Assembly (NCBI GenBank): GCA_964651445.1
Contig: CAZYYW010000009.1
Span: forward strand, 1-39,061
Length of the DNA stretch: 39,061 bases
DNA from: GCA-2746365 sp964651445
Lineage (GTDB): Bacteria; Pseudomonadota; Gammaproteobacteria; SZUA-229
Reading direction: 5' to 3'
Shown here: positions 18,382 to 27,225 of the stretch, one piece after another
How the letters are laid out: every line of letters starts with the position of its first letter
Position numbering within the stretch: the stretch's first letter is position 1
Position numbers and translations under genes: made by a program
The notes under the pieces: model-generated
The model's input: the letters and a program-made list of their open reading frames with translations, nothing else
Told to the model about the DNA's origin: nothing
Database searches by the model: none

Positions 18382-18444
18382 ATGAAACTTTTTCCCAGAT
18401 ACCTTTTCAGACAGATGGAGACAAATAAATACTGGCGATGGTAA
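18382..18444 (+). CDS. trpL: trp operon leader peptide
   Basis: A 20-residue frame beginning MKLFPRYLF and ending NKYWRW before TAA, 76 bases upstream of the trpE ATG. Two of its last three codons are TGG, just before segments able to form alternative hairpins. This is the arrangement of ribosome-mediated tryptophan attenuation (as in E. coli trpL, with its tandem Trp codons). An internal in-frame ATG at 18415 would give a 9-residue version (METNKYWRW). No strong Shine-Dalgarno is visible before either start. The peptide itself should have no function beyond sensing charged tRNA-Trp. Confidence 0.68.
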   Translation: MKLFPRYLFRQMETNKYWRW

Positions 18445-18506
18445 AGCGCAATGCTTGCCTGACCGTATTGCCATTGATTAAATGGCTGATTTGTCTTAAA
18501 TTTTTT
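18440..18506 (+). promoter_or_regulatory. Candidate trp attenuator
   Basis: After the Trp codons, three competing pairings can be drawn. GGTAAAGC (18440-18447) pairs with GCTTGCC (18453-18459). GCAAT (18448-18452) pairs with ATTGC (18467-18471). GCCATT (18470-18475) pairs with AATGGC (18481-18486). The last could act as the terminator, excluded when the second forms. The T6 run (18501-18506) is 14 bases beyond the stem, so this is not a textbook terminator; the switch is an inference. Confidence 0.5.
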
Positions 18507-18520
18507 GTTTGGAAAATAAA

Positions 18521-20044
18521 ATGTCTGCTGAAAAAAATGCTAGCGCCAAAACTTCTACAACGCAACCAAACGATCTGTCGTCATTAAAAAAACAGGGGTA
18601 TAACCGTGTGCCACTGATCCGCGAAGTGCTTGCCGATCTGGATACACCGCTCAGTACCTACCTGAAATTGGCCAATGCACCCTACAGTTATTTGTTTGAG
18701 TCAGTGCAGGGCGGCGAAAAATGGGGGCGTTATTCAATAATCGGTTTGCCCTGTAGTAAAGTCATTAAAATTTCTGGTTACGAGGTCAGTCAGTATGAAA
18801 ATAATACACTGACCAAGCAACAGACGGTTGCTGACCCACTGCAATGGATTCAAGATTATCAGGAAACGTTTTCTGTTTATGAAGGTGCCACTGGTGACAA
18901 CTGGTTGCCACGTTTCAGTGGTGGGCTGGTGGGTTATTTTGGTTATGAAACCATCGCTTATATCGAAAAGCGTCTGGTGAAATCAGCCAAGCCGGATCCA
19001 CTGCAAACCCCTGACATACTGTTGATGGTTTCAGAAGAAGTGGTGGTGTTCGATAACCTGTCTGGCAAGTTGTTTATTATTGTGCATGTCGACACCGATA
19101 ATGACGGTGGTCTGGAACAAGGTGAAAAACGCTTGCAACAAATTGCAGATGCACTTAAAAACAAGCTGCCTGAAAAAAGTAAACATGTCGCACAAACGGT
19201 TAAGGAAGAAGATTTTGTTTCTGGTTTTACGGAGCAAGGTTATATCGATGCGGTCAGAAAAGCCAAACAATATATCGTCGATGGCGACATTATGCAGGTG
19301 GTATTGTCGCAGCGTTTGACCATTCCATTTAATGCGCCACCATTGCACTTGTATCGTGCCCTGCGCAGCTTAAACCCTTCACCTTATATGTATTACCTCG
19401 ATCTTGATGACCATCATATCGTTGGTTCTTCGCCCGAAATATTGGTGCGATTGGATGACGGCGAAGTTACCGTTCGGCCGATTGCCGGCACCCGACCACG
19501 CGGCAAAGATGAAGCGGCTGATAATGCACTGGAAAAAGAGTTGCTGGCAGACCCAAAAGAATTGGCTGAACATCTGATGCTGATTGACCTGGGGCGCAAT
19601 GATGCTGGCAGGGTGAGTAAAACCTCAACCGTAAAACTCACCGATAAAATGGTGGTGGAGCGTTACTCACATGTTATGCATATCGTGTCGAATGTCACTG
19701 GCGAGCTTAAAGATGGACTGACGGCGATGGATGTTTTACGCGCCACCTTTCCTGCTGGCACCGTTAGTGGTGCGCCAAAAATTCGTGCCATGGAAATCAT
19801 TGATGAATTTGAACCAGTGAAGCGCGGTATCTATTCGGGTGCTGTGGGTTATCTTTCGTGGAACGGCAATATGGATACCGCCATTGCTATTCGTACTGCG
19901 GTGATAAAAGACAAACATCTGTCGATACAGGCGGGTGCCGGTATCGTTTATGACTCGGTGCCGGAAAATGAATGGGCGGAAACCATGAGCAAAGCACGGG
20001 CTATTTTTCGTGCGGTTTCGATGGCAGAGGCAGGGTTGGATTAG
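18521..20044 (+). CDS. trpE: Anthranilate synthase component I
   Basis: 507 aa. ATG 18521 (GGA upstream) is preferred to TTG 18509. The N-terminal regulatory part contains the tryptophan-site motif PYSYLFESVQGGEKWGRYSIIG. The chorismate-binding domain shows GDIMQVVLSQRL, GSSPEILVRL, RPIAGTRPRGKDE, LMLIDLGRND and FPAGTVSGAPKIRAMEIIDE. With TrpG it makes anthranilate from chorismate and glutamine. It is the first structural gene after the Trp-codon leader. A TIGR03790-like gene is inserted between it and trpG, 5 bases after its stop. Confidence 0.96.
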   Translation: MSAEKNASAKTSTTQPNDLSSLKKQGYNRVPLIREVLADLDTPLSTYLKLANAPYSYLFESVQGGEKWGRYSIIGLPCSKVIKISGYEVSQYENNTLTKQQTVADPLQWIQDYQETFSVYEGATGDNWLPRFSGGLVGYFGYETIAYIEKRLVKSAKPDPLQTPDILLMVSEEVVVFDNLSGKLFIIVHVDTDNDGGLEQGEKRLQQIADALKNKLPEKSKHVAQTVKEEDFVSGFTEQGYIDAVRKAKQYIVDGDIMQVVLSQRLTIPFNAPPLHLYRALRSLNPSPYMYYLDLDDHHIVGSSPEILVRLDDGEVTVRPIAGTRPRGKDEAADNALEKELLADPKELAEHLMLIDLGRNDAGRVSKTSTVKLTDKMVVERYSHVMHIVSNVTGELKDGLTAMDVLRATFPAGTVSGAPKIRAMEIIDEFEPVKRGIYSGAVGYLSWNGNMDTAIAIRTAVIKDKHLSIQAGAGIVYDSVPENEWAETMSKARAIFRAVSMAEAGLD

Positions 20045-20049
20045 CCGTC

Positions 20050-21111
20050 GTGTTTTCCTTAGTGAAGAAGCCTTTATTGCGGTCAGCGTTGCTAGCAGTG
20101 TTGCAATCAGTATTTTTACTGGCAATATTGGTGTATGCACCCGCTGGTTTTGCCATGATTACAGCACAACAAGTCGCGGTGTTGGTCAATACACAGGATG
20201 CAGATAGCGAATTGATTGCCGAATATTATAAAAACAAGCGCGGTATTCCTGAAAGTAATATTATAAAAATAAGCTTGCCGGTTACTAACAGTATTACCGC
20301 CGAGCAGTTTAAATTGGTCTACCAGCAGGTAAAAAAACAAACACCTGCTGCGGTGCAATTTTATGCATTGGCATGGAGTAAACCATTCAGGGTTGGCTGC
20401 ATGAGCATTACTTCAGCCTTTGCTTTTGGTTTTGATAAAGCCTATTGCGCCACCGGTTGCGTTGCTACAAAACTCAGTGCTTATTACAACTCAGACAGTG
20501 CTTCACCAAAAGATGAACTCGGTATAACGCCAGCGATGATGTTGGCAGGCAGTTCATTAGAACAGGTTAAAGCCATGATAGATCGAGGCGTGGCTGCGGA
20601 TAATACAAATCCACAAGCCACTGCCTATCTAATGAGTACTACTGATAAAGCGAGAAATAGTCGTGCCTGGCGTTTTCCAGTAATAAAAAAATTATTGTCT
20701 GAACGAATAAACATTGAACTAATAGAAGGCGATGTTCTACGAGATAAAAAGGATGTAATGTTTTACTTTACCGGTTTGAAACGTGTACAGGCAATACAAA
20801 GCAACCTGTTTTTTCCCGGTGCAATAGCCGATCATTTGACCTCCACTGGCGGCCAGTTGTTTGGCAGTACGCAAATGAGTATATTACGTTGGTTGGACGC
20901 CGGCGCGACTGCCAGTTATGGCGCAGTCGTTGAACCTTGCTCGTTTACCCAGAAGTTTCCTAATCCGGGTATTGTGATAGAACGCTATCTCAATGGTGAA
21001 TCTTTGATCGAAGCGTACTGGAAAAGTGTTGCCTGGCCAGGCCAGGGCGTTTTTGTCGGCGAGCCAATGGCTGCGCCGTATACCTTAAAAATTAACAACG
21101 GCAATATATAA
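20050..21111 (+). CDS. TIGR03790-like exported protein of unknown function
   Basis: 353 aa if GTG 20050 is used (GTG 20062 is an equal choice; no ATG precedes the signal peptide without overlapping trpE). A hydrophobic segment (LLRSALLAVLQSVFLLAILV) and APAGFA give a signal peptide. The mature protein starts ITAQQVAVLVNTQDADSELIAEYYKNKRGIP, which I recognise as the TIGR03790 family; NIIKISLP and the C-terminal SILRWLDAGATASYGAVVEPC fit. Its function is unknown. From memory, this family occurs mainly in genomes with an exosortase (PEP-CTERM) system. It lies between trpE and trpG, 5 and 8 bases from them, so it must be co-transcribed with tryptophan genes, although nothing in it suggests a role in tryptophan synthesis. 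Confidence 0.75.
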   Translation: MFSLVKKPLLRSALLAVLQSVFLLAILVYAPAGFAMITAQQVAVLVNTQDADSELIAEYYKNKRGIPESNIIKISLPVTNSITAEQFKLVYQQVKKQTPAAVQFYALAWSKPFRVGCMSITSAFAFGFDKAYCATGCVATKLSAYYNSDSASPKDELGITPAMMLAGSSLEQVKAMIDRGVAADNTNPQATAYLMSTTDKARNSRAWRFPVIKKLLSERINIELIEGDVLRDKKDVMFYFTGLKRVQAIQSNLFFPGAIADHLTSTGGQLFGSTQMSILRWLDAGATASYGAVVEPCSFTQKFPNPGIVIERYLNGESLIEAYWKSVAWPGQGVFVGEPMAAPYTLKINNGNI

Positions 21112-21119
21112 TTCATACT

Positions 21120-21701
21120 ATGTTATTAATGATAGATAATTACGATTCATTTACTTATAACCTGGTGCAATATCTGGGTGAGTTAGGCGCGGATGTCGAG
21201 ATTTACCGCAATGATGAAATCACAGTTGATGAAATCAGAGAGAAGCAGCCTGAAAAGTTAATGATCTCGCCTGGGCCGTGTGCCCCAGATCAAGCGGGTA
21301 TTTCAATGCAGGCAATAGAAACCTTTGCCGGAGAGATCCCCATTCTCGGTGTTTGCCTTGGTCATCAAAGCATCGGCCAGGTATTTGGTGGCAAAATTGT
21401 GCATGCACGAGAGATCATGCATGGCAAAACATCGCGTATTTATCACAAAGACGGTTATGTGTTTGCTGGCTTGAGCAATCCTTATACAGCTACCCGTTAT
21501 CATTCACTGGTGATTGAAAAAGAATCACTGCCTGATTGTTTGGAAGTGACGGCGTGGACAGAAACCGACAACGGTGTGGTCGATGAAATTATGGGTGTAC
21601 GCCATAAAACCATGAACATAGAAGGTGTGCAATTTCACCCTGAATCTATACTGACCGAACACGGCCATGACTTATTGAATAACTTTTTAAATTCAAAGTG
21701 A
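21120..21701 (+). CDS. trpG: Anthranilate synthase component II (glutamine amidotransferase)
   Basis: 193 aa class I glutamine amidotransferase. It begins MLLMIDNYDSFTYNLVQYL; the oxyanion loop is SPGPCAPDQAG; the nucleophile is Cys79 in GVCLGHQSIG; the remaining triad is His173 and Glu175 in VQFHPESI. It supplies ammonia to TrpE and, in many gammaproteobacteria, also to PabB. Its place immediately before trpD and trpC supports trpG. It starts 8 bases after the TIGR03790-like gene and ends 37 bases before trpD. Confidence 0.95.
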   Translation: MLLMIDNYDSFTYNLVQYLGELGADVEIYRNDEITVDEIREKQPEKLMISPGPCAPDQAGISMQAIETFAGEIPILGVCLGHQSIGQVFGGKIVHAREIMHGKTSRIYHKDGYVFAGLSNPYTATRYHSLVIEKESLPDCLEVTAWTETDNGVVDEIMGVRHKTMNIEGVQFHPESILTEHGHDLLNNFLNSK

Positions 21702-21738
21702 CCGTATTAAACTTGAACAAACACGAGAAATTATAAGC

Positions 21739-22770
21739 ATGGCGACTCCCTTTACAATACAGCAAGCGATAAAAACCGTTACCGAAAATCGTGATTTAAG
21801 CGGTGATGAAATGACGGACACCATGCGCCAGATAATGACCGGTGAAGCAACGCCCGCGCAGGTCGGTGGGTTTTTAATTGGCTTGCGTATGAAGGGCGAA
21901 ACCATCGATGAGATAGCCGCCGCTGCGAGCGTTATGCGGGAGCTTGCCAGTAAGGTTGAGGTGGATAAAAAACACCTGGTGGATACTTGTGGCACCGGTG
22001 GCGATGCCTCGGGCAGTTTTAATATATCAACTGCCAGCGCTATTGTTGTTGCCGCTGCGGGTGGTCGTGTGGCGAAACACGGCAATCGCTCAATCAGCAG
22101 TAAGTCAGGCAGCGCCGATGTGCTGGAAACAGCGGGTGTGAATCTGGACATTAGCCCGCAGCAGGTAGCGGAGTGTGTCAATGACATTGGCGTCGGTTTT
22201 ATGTTTGCGCCGTTGCATCACAGTGCAATGAAACATGCCATAGGGCCGCGCCGCGAAATGGCGGTGCGGACTATCTTTAATGTACTGGGGCCGTTAACCA
22301 ATCCCGCAGGTGCGCCCAATCAGGTTCTGGGTGTTTTCAGCAAAGCGCTGGTAGAACCGCTGGCGCATGTATTAAAACGTCTGGGTAGCGAGCATGTATT
22401 GGTGGTACATGCAGAAGATGGCATGGATGAAATAAGTATTTCCAGTCCGACTTTTGTGGCAGAGTTAAAAAACGGTGAGATTATAAGTTATATCATTAAG
22501 CCAGAAGATTTTGATATGCAACGTGCGCAGCTCAGTCAGATTCGAGCCGATGACTCAGCGCACAGCCTGAAAATAATAAAATCTGTGTTTGATAATAATG
22601 CTGGTCCGGCGAAAGACATTGTTTGTTTAAACGCAGGTGCAGCCATCTATGCTGCCGGGTTAACCTCATCATTGATTGACGGTGTTGATAAAGCGCAACA
22701 AGTGATCGCCAGTGGTGCGGTTGGCGAGAAACTGGAACAACTGGTATTAAAAACCAACAGAAAAAACTAA
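21739..22770 (+). CDS. trpD: Anthranilate phosphoribosyltransferase
   Basis: 343 aa, standard length. It has the PRPP-binding glycine loop VDTCGTGGDASGSFNIST, KHGNRSISSKSGSADVLE, the anthranilate-site segment FAPLHHSAMKHAIGPRREM and RTIFNVLGPLTNP. It joins anthranilate to PRPP. It is a separate gene, not fused to trpG as in E. coli. It is co-directional with trpG and trpC. Confidence 0.96.
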   Translation: MATPFTIQQAIKTVTENRDLSGDEMTDTMRQIMTGEATPAQVGGFLIGLRMKGETIDEIAAAASVMRELASKVEVDKKHLVDTCGTGGDASGSFNISTASAIVVAAAGGRVAKHGNRSISSKSGSADVLETAGVNLDISPQQVAECVNDIGVGFMFAPLHHSAMKHAIGPRREMAVRTIFNVLGPLTNPAGAPNQVLGVFSKALVEPLAHVLKRLGSEHVLVVHAEDGMDEISISSPTFVAELKNGEIISYIIKPEDFDMQRAQLSQIRADDSAHSLKIIKSVFDNNAGPAKDIVCLNAGAAIYAAGLTSSLIDGVDKAQQVIASGAVGEKLEQLVLKTNRKN

Positions 22771-22801
22771 TCGCAAAAACTAACCGTTAGAAAAAATAGT
22801 G

Positions 22802-23602
22802 ATGAGCAGTAAAACTCCCGATATATTAGTAAAAATTCTTAACCGAAAACGCGAAGAAATTGCACAGCGTTCAGTGAAAACTTCCATTGAAGCATTGCAG
22901 CAACAATGTCAGCGTGCCGATGCTGTGCGTGGCTTTATAAAAGCTATCGAAAGCAAAATCAACAATAAAGAATCGGCTGTTATTGCCGAAATCAAAAAAG
23001 CCTCGCCGAGTAAAGGTTTGTTAAGAGCAGATTTCCAACCGGCGGATATTGCCCGTAGTTATGCGCAACACGGTGCTGCCTGTTTGTCAGTTTTAACCGA
23101 TCAAGATTATTTTCAGGGGCATGAAGATTTTTTGCTGCAGGCGCGGGCGGCATGTGCGCTTCCGGTTATCCGCAAAGATTTTATTATTGAGCCGTATCAG
23201 GTCTATGAAGCCCGTAGCATTAATGCTGATTGCATCTTGTTAATTGTCGCGGCACTGGATGATACTCGGTTACAGGCTTTATTTAATCTCGCCCATGAAC
23301 TGAACATGGATGTGCTAATGGAAGTACATGACAAGGATGAAATGCAACGCGCGTTAACAACCGGCGCTCGTTTAATTGGTATTAATAATCGCAACCTGCG
23401 AAATTTTGATACCTCGTTGGATACAACTTTGTCGATGTTGGACATGGTTAATGAAAATCATATTCTGGTAACGGAGTCAGGTATTCATAGCGCAGAGGAT
23501 GTTAAGTTAATGCGCGATAATGGCGTAAACTCTTTTTTAGTAGGGGAGGCGTTTATGCGCGCAGAAAACCCTGGCGAAAAATTGGCGGAGTTGTTCTTCT
23601 GA
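22802..23602 (+). CDS. trpC: Indole-3-glycerol-phosphate synthase
   Basis: 266 aa from ATG 22802; a GTG 3 bases earlier is in frame but less likely. TIM-barrel motifs are ILNRKREEI, AVIAEIKKASPSKGLLR (catalytic Glu and Lys), VLTDQDYFQGHEDFL, PVIRKDFIIEPYQVYEAR, LMEVHD, IGINNRNLRNF and VTESGI. It converts CdRP to indoleglycerol phosphate. It is the monofunctional form, without the TrpF domain found in E. coli. trpF, trpA and trpB are not in the window, giving a split trp pathway as in Pseudomonas. The gene converges on crp, with a small hairpin (GGCAG-ACT-CTGCC, 23613-23625) between them. Confidence 0.96.
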   Translation: MSSKTPDILVKILNRKREEIAQRSVKTSIEALQQQCQRADAVRGFIKAIESKINNKESAVIAEIKKASPSKGLLRADFQPADIARSYAQHGAACLSVLTDQDYFQGHEDFLLQARAACALPVIRKDFIIEPYQVYEARSINADCILLIVAALDDTRLQALFNLAHELNMDVLMEVHDKDEMQRALTTGARLIGINNRNLRNFDTSLDTTLSMLDMVNENHILVTESGIHSAEDVKLMRDNGVNSFLVGEAFMRAENPGEKLAELFF

Positions 23603-23636
23603 CCCCCGGAAAGGCAGACTCTGCCGTGATGTGATA

Positions 23637-24287
23637 TCAGCGTGTGCCAAACACCACAATCGTTTTACCGTGTGCGGAAATCAAGTCTTCATCTTCCAGT
23701 TCTTTTAAAACACGGCCTGCCATCTCGCGGGAACAGCCAACCATTTTGGACAGGTCTTGGCGAGTGATTTTAACCTGCATGCCGTCTGGGTGCGTCATGG
23801 CATCTGGCTCTGCGCTTAGTTCCAGCAGGGCGTGAGCAATACGGCCTTTTACGTCGAGAAAAATCAGGTCGCGCACTTTCATGCTGGTTTTTTTCAGGCG
23901 GTTAAATATCTGGCTGGTGAGCAGAAACATCACTGCCGGGTCATCGGCGACAATTTGTTTAAATTGTGCGTAACTGATTTCGGCGATGGTGGCGTCACTT
24001 CGTGCCAGCACACGTGCTGTACGTTTACCTTCGTCACTAGTATCAAATTCGAACAGACCCGCTTCACCAAAAAAATCGCCCTTATTTAACTGCGCCAGAA
24101 TAATTTCTTCGCCGGTTTCACTCTCAGCCAGTACGCTTACCGAGCCCTCAGTGATATAGTACAGGCTATTGGAAGTATCACCCTCGTGGATAATGATTTC
24201 CTTGGCTTTGTGTGATTTACGATGAGCAAATTTCAGCAAGTATTCTAGTGAAGGGTTTAGTGTTGGGATTTCTCTGATAATGTGCAT
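23637..24287 (-). CDS. crp: cAMP receptor protein (CRP/Vfr)
   Basis: 216 aa, slightly longer than E. coli CRP. The cNMP-binding barrel contains GDFFGEAGLFEF, a short acidic insertion (DTSDEGK) and RTARVLARSDATIAEIS, where Glu and Arg-Thr correspond to the cAMP phosphate and ribose contacts. The linker helix keeps Thr-Ser (KKTSMKVRD). The helix-turn-helix ITRQDLSKMVGCSREMAGRVLK keeps Arg187, Glu188 and Arg192, equivalent to the E. coli residues that read TGTGA. The end, SAHGKTIVVFGTR, is nearly identical to CRP. It should bind TGTGA-N6-TCACA with cAMP, and a perfect site of this kind lies at 30063-30084. It is divergent from yhfA, as in E. coli. Confidence 0.95.
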   Translation of the reverse strand: MHIIREIPTLNPSLEYLLKFAHRKSHKAKEIIIHEGDTSNSLYYITEGSVSVLAESETGEEIILAQLNKGDFFGEAGLFEFDTSDEGKRTARVLARSDATIAEISYAQFKQIVADDPAVMFLLTSQIFNRLKKTSMKVRDLIFLDVKGRIAHALLELSAEPDAMTHPDGMQVKITRQDLSKMVGCSREMAGRVLKELEDEDLISAHGKTIVVFGTR

Positions 24288-24399
24288 CGTGGTTCCTTAT
24301 AATGTTTTACACCTTTAGATAGTAGTGGATAATACACAAGATTTTTATAAAGCAAAAGAGTCTGGGCGAAATTGATAGCAGGATTCGGTGAGAGAAAAT

Positions 24400-24819
24400 A
24401 TGAAAGCAGTTGTAAAGTGGTTAGATAATATGTCCTTTGTCGGGGAATCTGATAGTGGGCATTCAGTGGTAATGGACGGGCCGCCGGAAAGTGGTGGGCG
24501 TAATATGGGCGTTCGACCAATGGAAATGGTGCTGTTAGGCATGGGTGGTTGTACCGCTTTTGACGTGGTGATGATATTGCAGCGCCAGCGCCAAAATATT
24601 ACCGATTGCCATGTTGAGCTATCTGCCGAACGTGCTGGAGAAGTGCCAAAAGTATTTACTAAAATTCATGTGCATTATATTGTCACGGGCAAAGCGTTAG
24701 ATGATAAAAAAGTGGCGCGTGCGGTTGATATGACGGCTGAAAAATATTGCTCGGTATCGATCATGTTGGCAAAAAGCGTTGCAATGACACATGATTATGA
24801 GATTATCGAGCAGGATTAA
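24400..24819 (+). CDS. yhfA: OsmC-family protein, YhfA-like
   Basis: 139 aa from ATG 24400, with GAGAG before it; GTG 24388 is an alternative. It resembles E. coli YhfA: VKWLDNMSFVGESDSGHSVVMDG, RPMEMVLLGMGGCTAFDVV with one conserved cysteine and AEKYCSVSIMLAKS with the second. OsmC/Ohr proteins use these two cysteines to reduce hydroperoxides; the physiological substrate of YhfA is not known. Its place beside crp, divergently transcribed, is conserved in E. coli and Pseudomonas. Confidence 0.9.
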   Translation: MKAVVKWLDNMSFVGESDSGHSVVMDGPPESGGRNMGVRPMEMVLLGMGGCTAFDVVMILQRQRQNITDCHVELSAERAGEVPKVFTKIHVHYIVTGKALDDKKVARAVDMTAEKYCSVSIMLAKSVAMTHDYEIIEQD

Positions 24820-24860
24820 TTACCGTTGTTTATTTGCCAGCGAAACGAAAAATAAAGCCT

Positions 24861-26615
24861 ATGCCCCCGTCAGAAGATAAAACAGTGAATGAAGTAAAAG
24901 TGGGTTCCGATAGTATAGTCGAGAGTACGGTCGAGAGTGTTTCCAGTATGGAAAGCGGCGCAACTGACACTGAACATAAACATTTCGATTTACTGTGTGA
25001 GCAGTATTACCACAGTTGGTTTCGTTATCATCCAGAGTCAGCAGTGGATGTTGGCGTTTATGATTACGCTGATCTGCTAAACAGCTATGAGCATGATGAG
25101 GTGGGCGCGTTGCTGGTATTGAACCAGAAAATGCTGTCGGCATTAGAGGAACTTAATGTGAGCAATCTGTCTGCCAACAGGCAGATTGATTTTCGTATAA
25201 TCAAAGGTGCCATAAGTATTGAATTGCATGACATGGAAGAAAATGATTGGCGCTACCGAGATGCGATGGCGTATGTGCCTATTAATGCTATCTACCAACT
25301 ACTCATACACCCAGGTAAAGATGTGCAGCAAGCAATTAAACGTCGCTTGGAAAAAATTCCTGAGTATCTGCGTGGTGCCAAAGTTATGCTGGCAACGCAC
25401 CCTGAGCGAGTGGTGCCGTTGTGGGCGACAACAGCAAAACAGGTTTCTATTTCCGCTGCCGGTTTTATCCGTGGTCTTGCCAGGCACCCGCTAGTCGCCG
25501 ACAAGTTTACAAGCCCGGCAAAATTACAGCCGCTGTTGGACGATGCGGCCTGTGCATTAAAAGATTTTTCCCAGTATTTAGAGGTCGAGATTCTGCCCAG
25601 GGCAGAAGGTAAATTTGCTTCCGGTCATAATCGTTTTAAGCGATTGCTAAATGAAAAACATTTCCTAGCCACTGATGCTGAAAAAGTCCTTAGTTTTGGC
25701 GAGCGTCTGGCACAAACAACCGAGCAAGAACTGTTACAGCACAGCGAAAGTATTTGTGGCGTTGCAGACATTAATAAAGCGTTACTCATGGTGCGAAAGA
25801 AGCATCCTCGCTCTGAAAAGTTGCTTGATAGCTATCGCCAGAAAATGCAGCAGGCATATCACTGGCTACAAAAAGCTGACATCATTAGTCTTCCAGAAAA
25901 TCAGTCATTAAAAGTGCAACAGACCCCCGTCTTTATGCGAGAGCTCATTCCTTTTGCTGCGTATGAGCCGCCAATGCAACAGGATAAAGAACAACGAGGC
26001 CTGTATTATGTGACCACAGTGGAAGATGAAACTTTACTGGCTGAGCATAATGATTTCAGTATCGACCTTACCTCGGCGCATGAAGCATTTCCCGGTCATC
26101 ACTTGCAGTTCGTGCTGGCTAACCAGAGTCAGCATGACAATGTCACCAGACAGTTGAATGCTTCAGCCAGTATGTACGAGGGTTGGGCTTTGTATTGTGA
26201 GCAGTTGGTTATCGAGCAGGGCTTGTATACTGAAAAAGAACATCATTTTATTTTACTGCGTGATCGTTTATGGCGCGCATTGAGAATTATTATTGATGTG
26301 AAAATACATACCGGCCAGTTTGATTTTGATGAGGCAGTGGCGTTGTTGGTCGATAAACTGGGTTTTGATGTGTTGCAGGCGCAGGCTGAAATCAATTGGT
26401 ATAGTCGCTCGGCGGCAACGCCTTTATGTTATGCCGTCGGCCGTGAGATCATTTTAAAAACACGCGAAATTATCGACATCTCTGAAAAAGAAAAACTAAA
26501 AGCCTTTCACGATGCCTTATTGTCGCAAGGTTCTATTGCATTGCCGCTGGTGGTGCAAACTGTATTTGGCGATGAAGTCTGGCAGAGCGTTCATCAGCAA
26601 ATATTTCATGACTAA
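24861..26615 (+). CDS. DUF885 metallopeptidase-like protein
   Basis: 584 aa from ATG 24861; TTG 24834 would add nine residues, and neither has a clear Shine-Dalgarno. No signal peptide is seen. The N-terminal ~40 residues are Ser/Glu/Val-rich and probably disordered. The DUF885 body follows (FDLLCEQYYHSWFRYHPESAVDVGVYDY). Near the C-terminus is SAHEAFPGHHLQFV, a HExxxGHH zinc-site variant typical of the family, and YEGWALYCEQL with a further possible ligand Glu. Relatives are proposed metallo-carboxypeptidases; the substrate here is unknown. It lies after yhfA and before a VOC gene, all on the plus strand. Confidence 0.85.
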   Translation: MPPSEDKTVNEVKVGSDSIVESTVESVSSMESGATDTEHKHFDLLCEQYYHSWFRYHPESAVDVGVYDYADLLNSYEHDEVGALLVLNQKMLSALEELNVSNLSANRQIDFRIIKGAISIELHDMEENDWRYRDAMAYVPINAIYQLLIHPGKDVQQAIKRRLEKIPEYLRGAKVMLATHPERVVPLWATTAKQVSISAAGFIRGLARHPLVADKFTSPAKLQPLLDDAACALKDFSQYLEVEILPRAEGKFASGHNRFKRLLNEKHFLATDAEKVLSFGERLAQTTEQELLQHSESICGVADINKALLMVRKKHPRSEKLLDSYRQKMQQAYHWLQKADIISLPENQSLKVQQTPVFMRELIPFAAYEPPMQQDKEQRGLYYVTTVEDETLLAEHNDFSIDLTSAHEAFPGHHLQFVLANQSQHDNVTRQLNASASMYEGWALYCEQLVIEQGLYTEKEHHFILLRDRLWRALRIIIDVKIHTGQFDFDEAVALLVDKLGFDVLQAQAEINWYSRSAATPLCYAVGREIILKTREIIDISEKEKLKAFHDALLSQGSIALPLVVQTVFGDEVWQSVHQQIFHD

Positions 26616-26643
26616 TTACATTTGAATAAGGTTGCATAAGAAA

Positions 26644-27051
26644 ATGTCACAATACGAAAGACCGGGGAAAACTGCCGGTATGCGGCACCTAGCACTCAAT
26701 ACAAATCAGATGGCTGACTGCGTCGATTTTTATACACGATTAATGGGCATGGAGATTGAATGGCAGCCCGATGCAGACAATTATTATTTAAGTTCCGGCA
26801 ATGACAACTTGGCACTGCATCAGGCTAAAAAACCGGTTGCTAGGGATTGTGCGCAATCACTTGATCACCTAGGTTTCATTATTGATACCAAGCAGGCAGT
26901 GATTGATTGGTTTAATTTTCTAAAACAGGAAAATGTGGTGATGCTAAGTGCAGTGAAAGATCACCGTGATGGCGCGCGTAGCTTTTACTGCAAAGACCCG
27001 GATGGCAATGCGGTGCAGATCATCTACCACCCGCCATTGAGTGCAGGTTAA
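26644..27051 (+). CDS. VOC-family (glyoxalase/dioxygenase-like) protein
   Basis: 135 aa from ATG 26644; TTG 26632 is an alternative. Two beta-alpha-beta-beta-beta units are visible: MRHLALNTNQMADCVDFYTRLMGMEIEW and LDHLGFIIDTKQAVIDWFNFLKQ, ending SFYCKDPDGNAVQIIYHPP. His in RHLAL and DHLGF are probable metal ligands. The family includes glyoxalase I, extradiol dioxygenases and resistance proteins, and the sequence does not decide among them. It is 28 bases after the DUF885 gene, probably co-transcribed. Confidence 0.83.
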   Translation: MSQYERPGKTAGMRHLALNTNQMADCVDFYTRLMGMEIEWQPDADNYYLSSGNDNLALHQAKKPVARDCAQSLDHLGFIIDTKQAVIDWFNFLKQENVVMLSAVKDHRDGARSFYCKDPDGNAVQIIYHPPLSAG

Positions 27052-27137
27052 TGGGAGTCCTTCGTTGTTGGTTTTTTGTTATTCGTAAAAAGCAAACACA
27101 GCAGTCTCAAACAACGCACATGGTTTTCAGTCCTTAT

Positions 27138-27212
27138 CTCGTTCCTACGTTGGAACGCATACGGTAGCATGACGAATGGTACGGATTACCACGCAGGAGC
27201 GTGGTAACCAGA
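27138..27212. repeat. Degenerate GTTCCCACGC-type palindromic repeat
   Basis: CTCGTTCCTACGTTGGAACGC at one end, then TTACCACGCAGGAGCGTGGTAA forming a hairpin. It is a decayed copy of the better preserved element at 32081-32193. It lies between the convergent VOC and coq7 genes and may serve as a transcription stop. Confidence 0.75.
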
Positions 27213-27225
27213 ATAAAGAAGTTGG

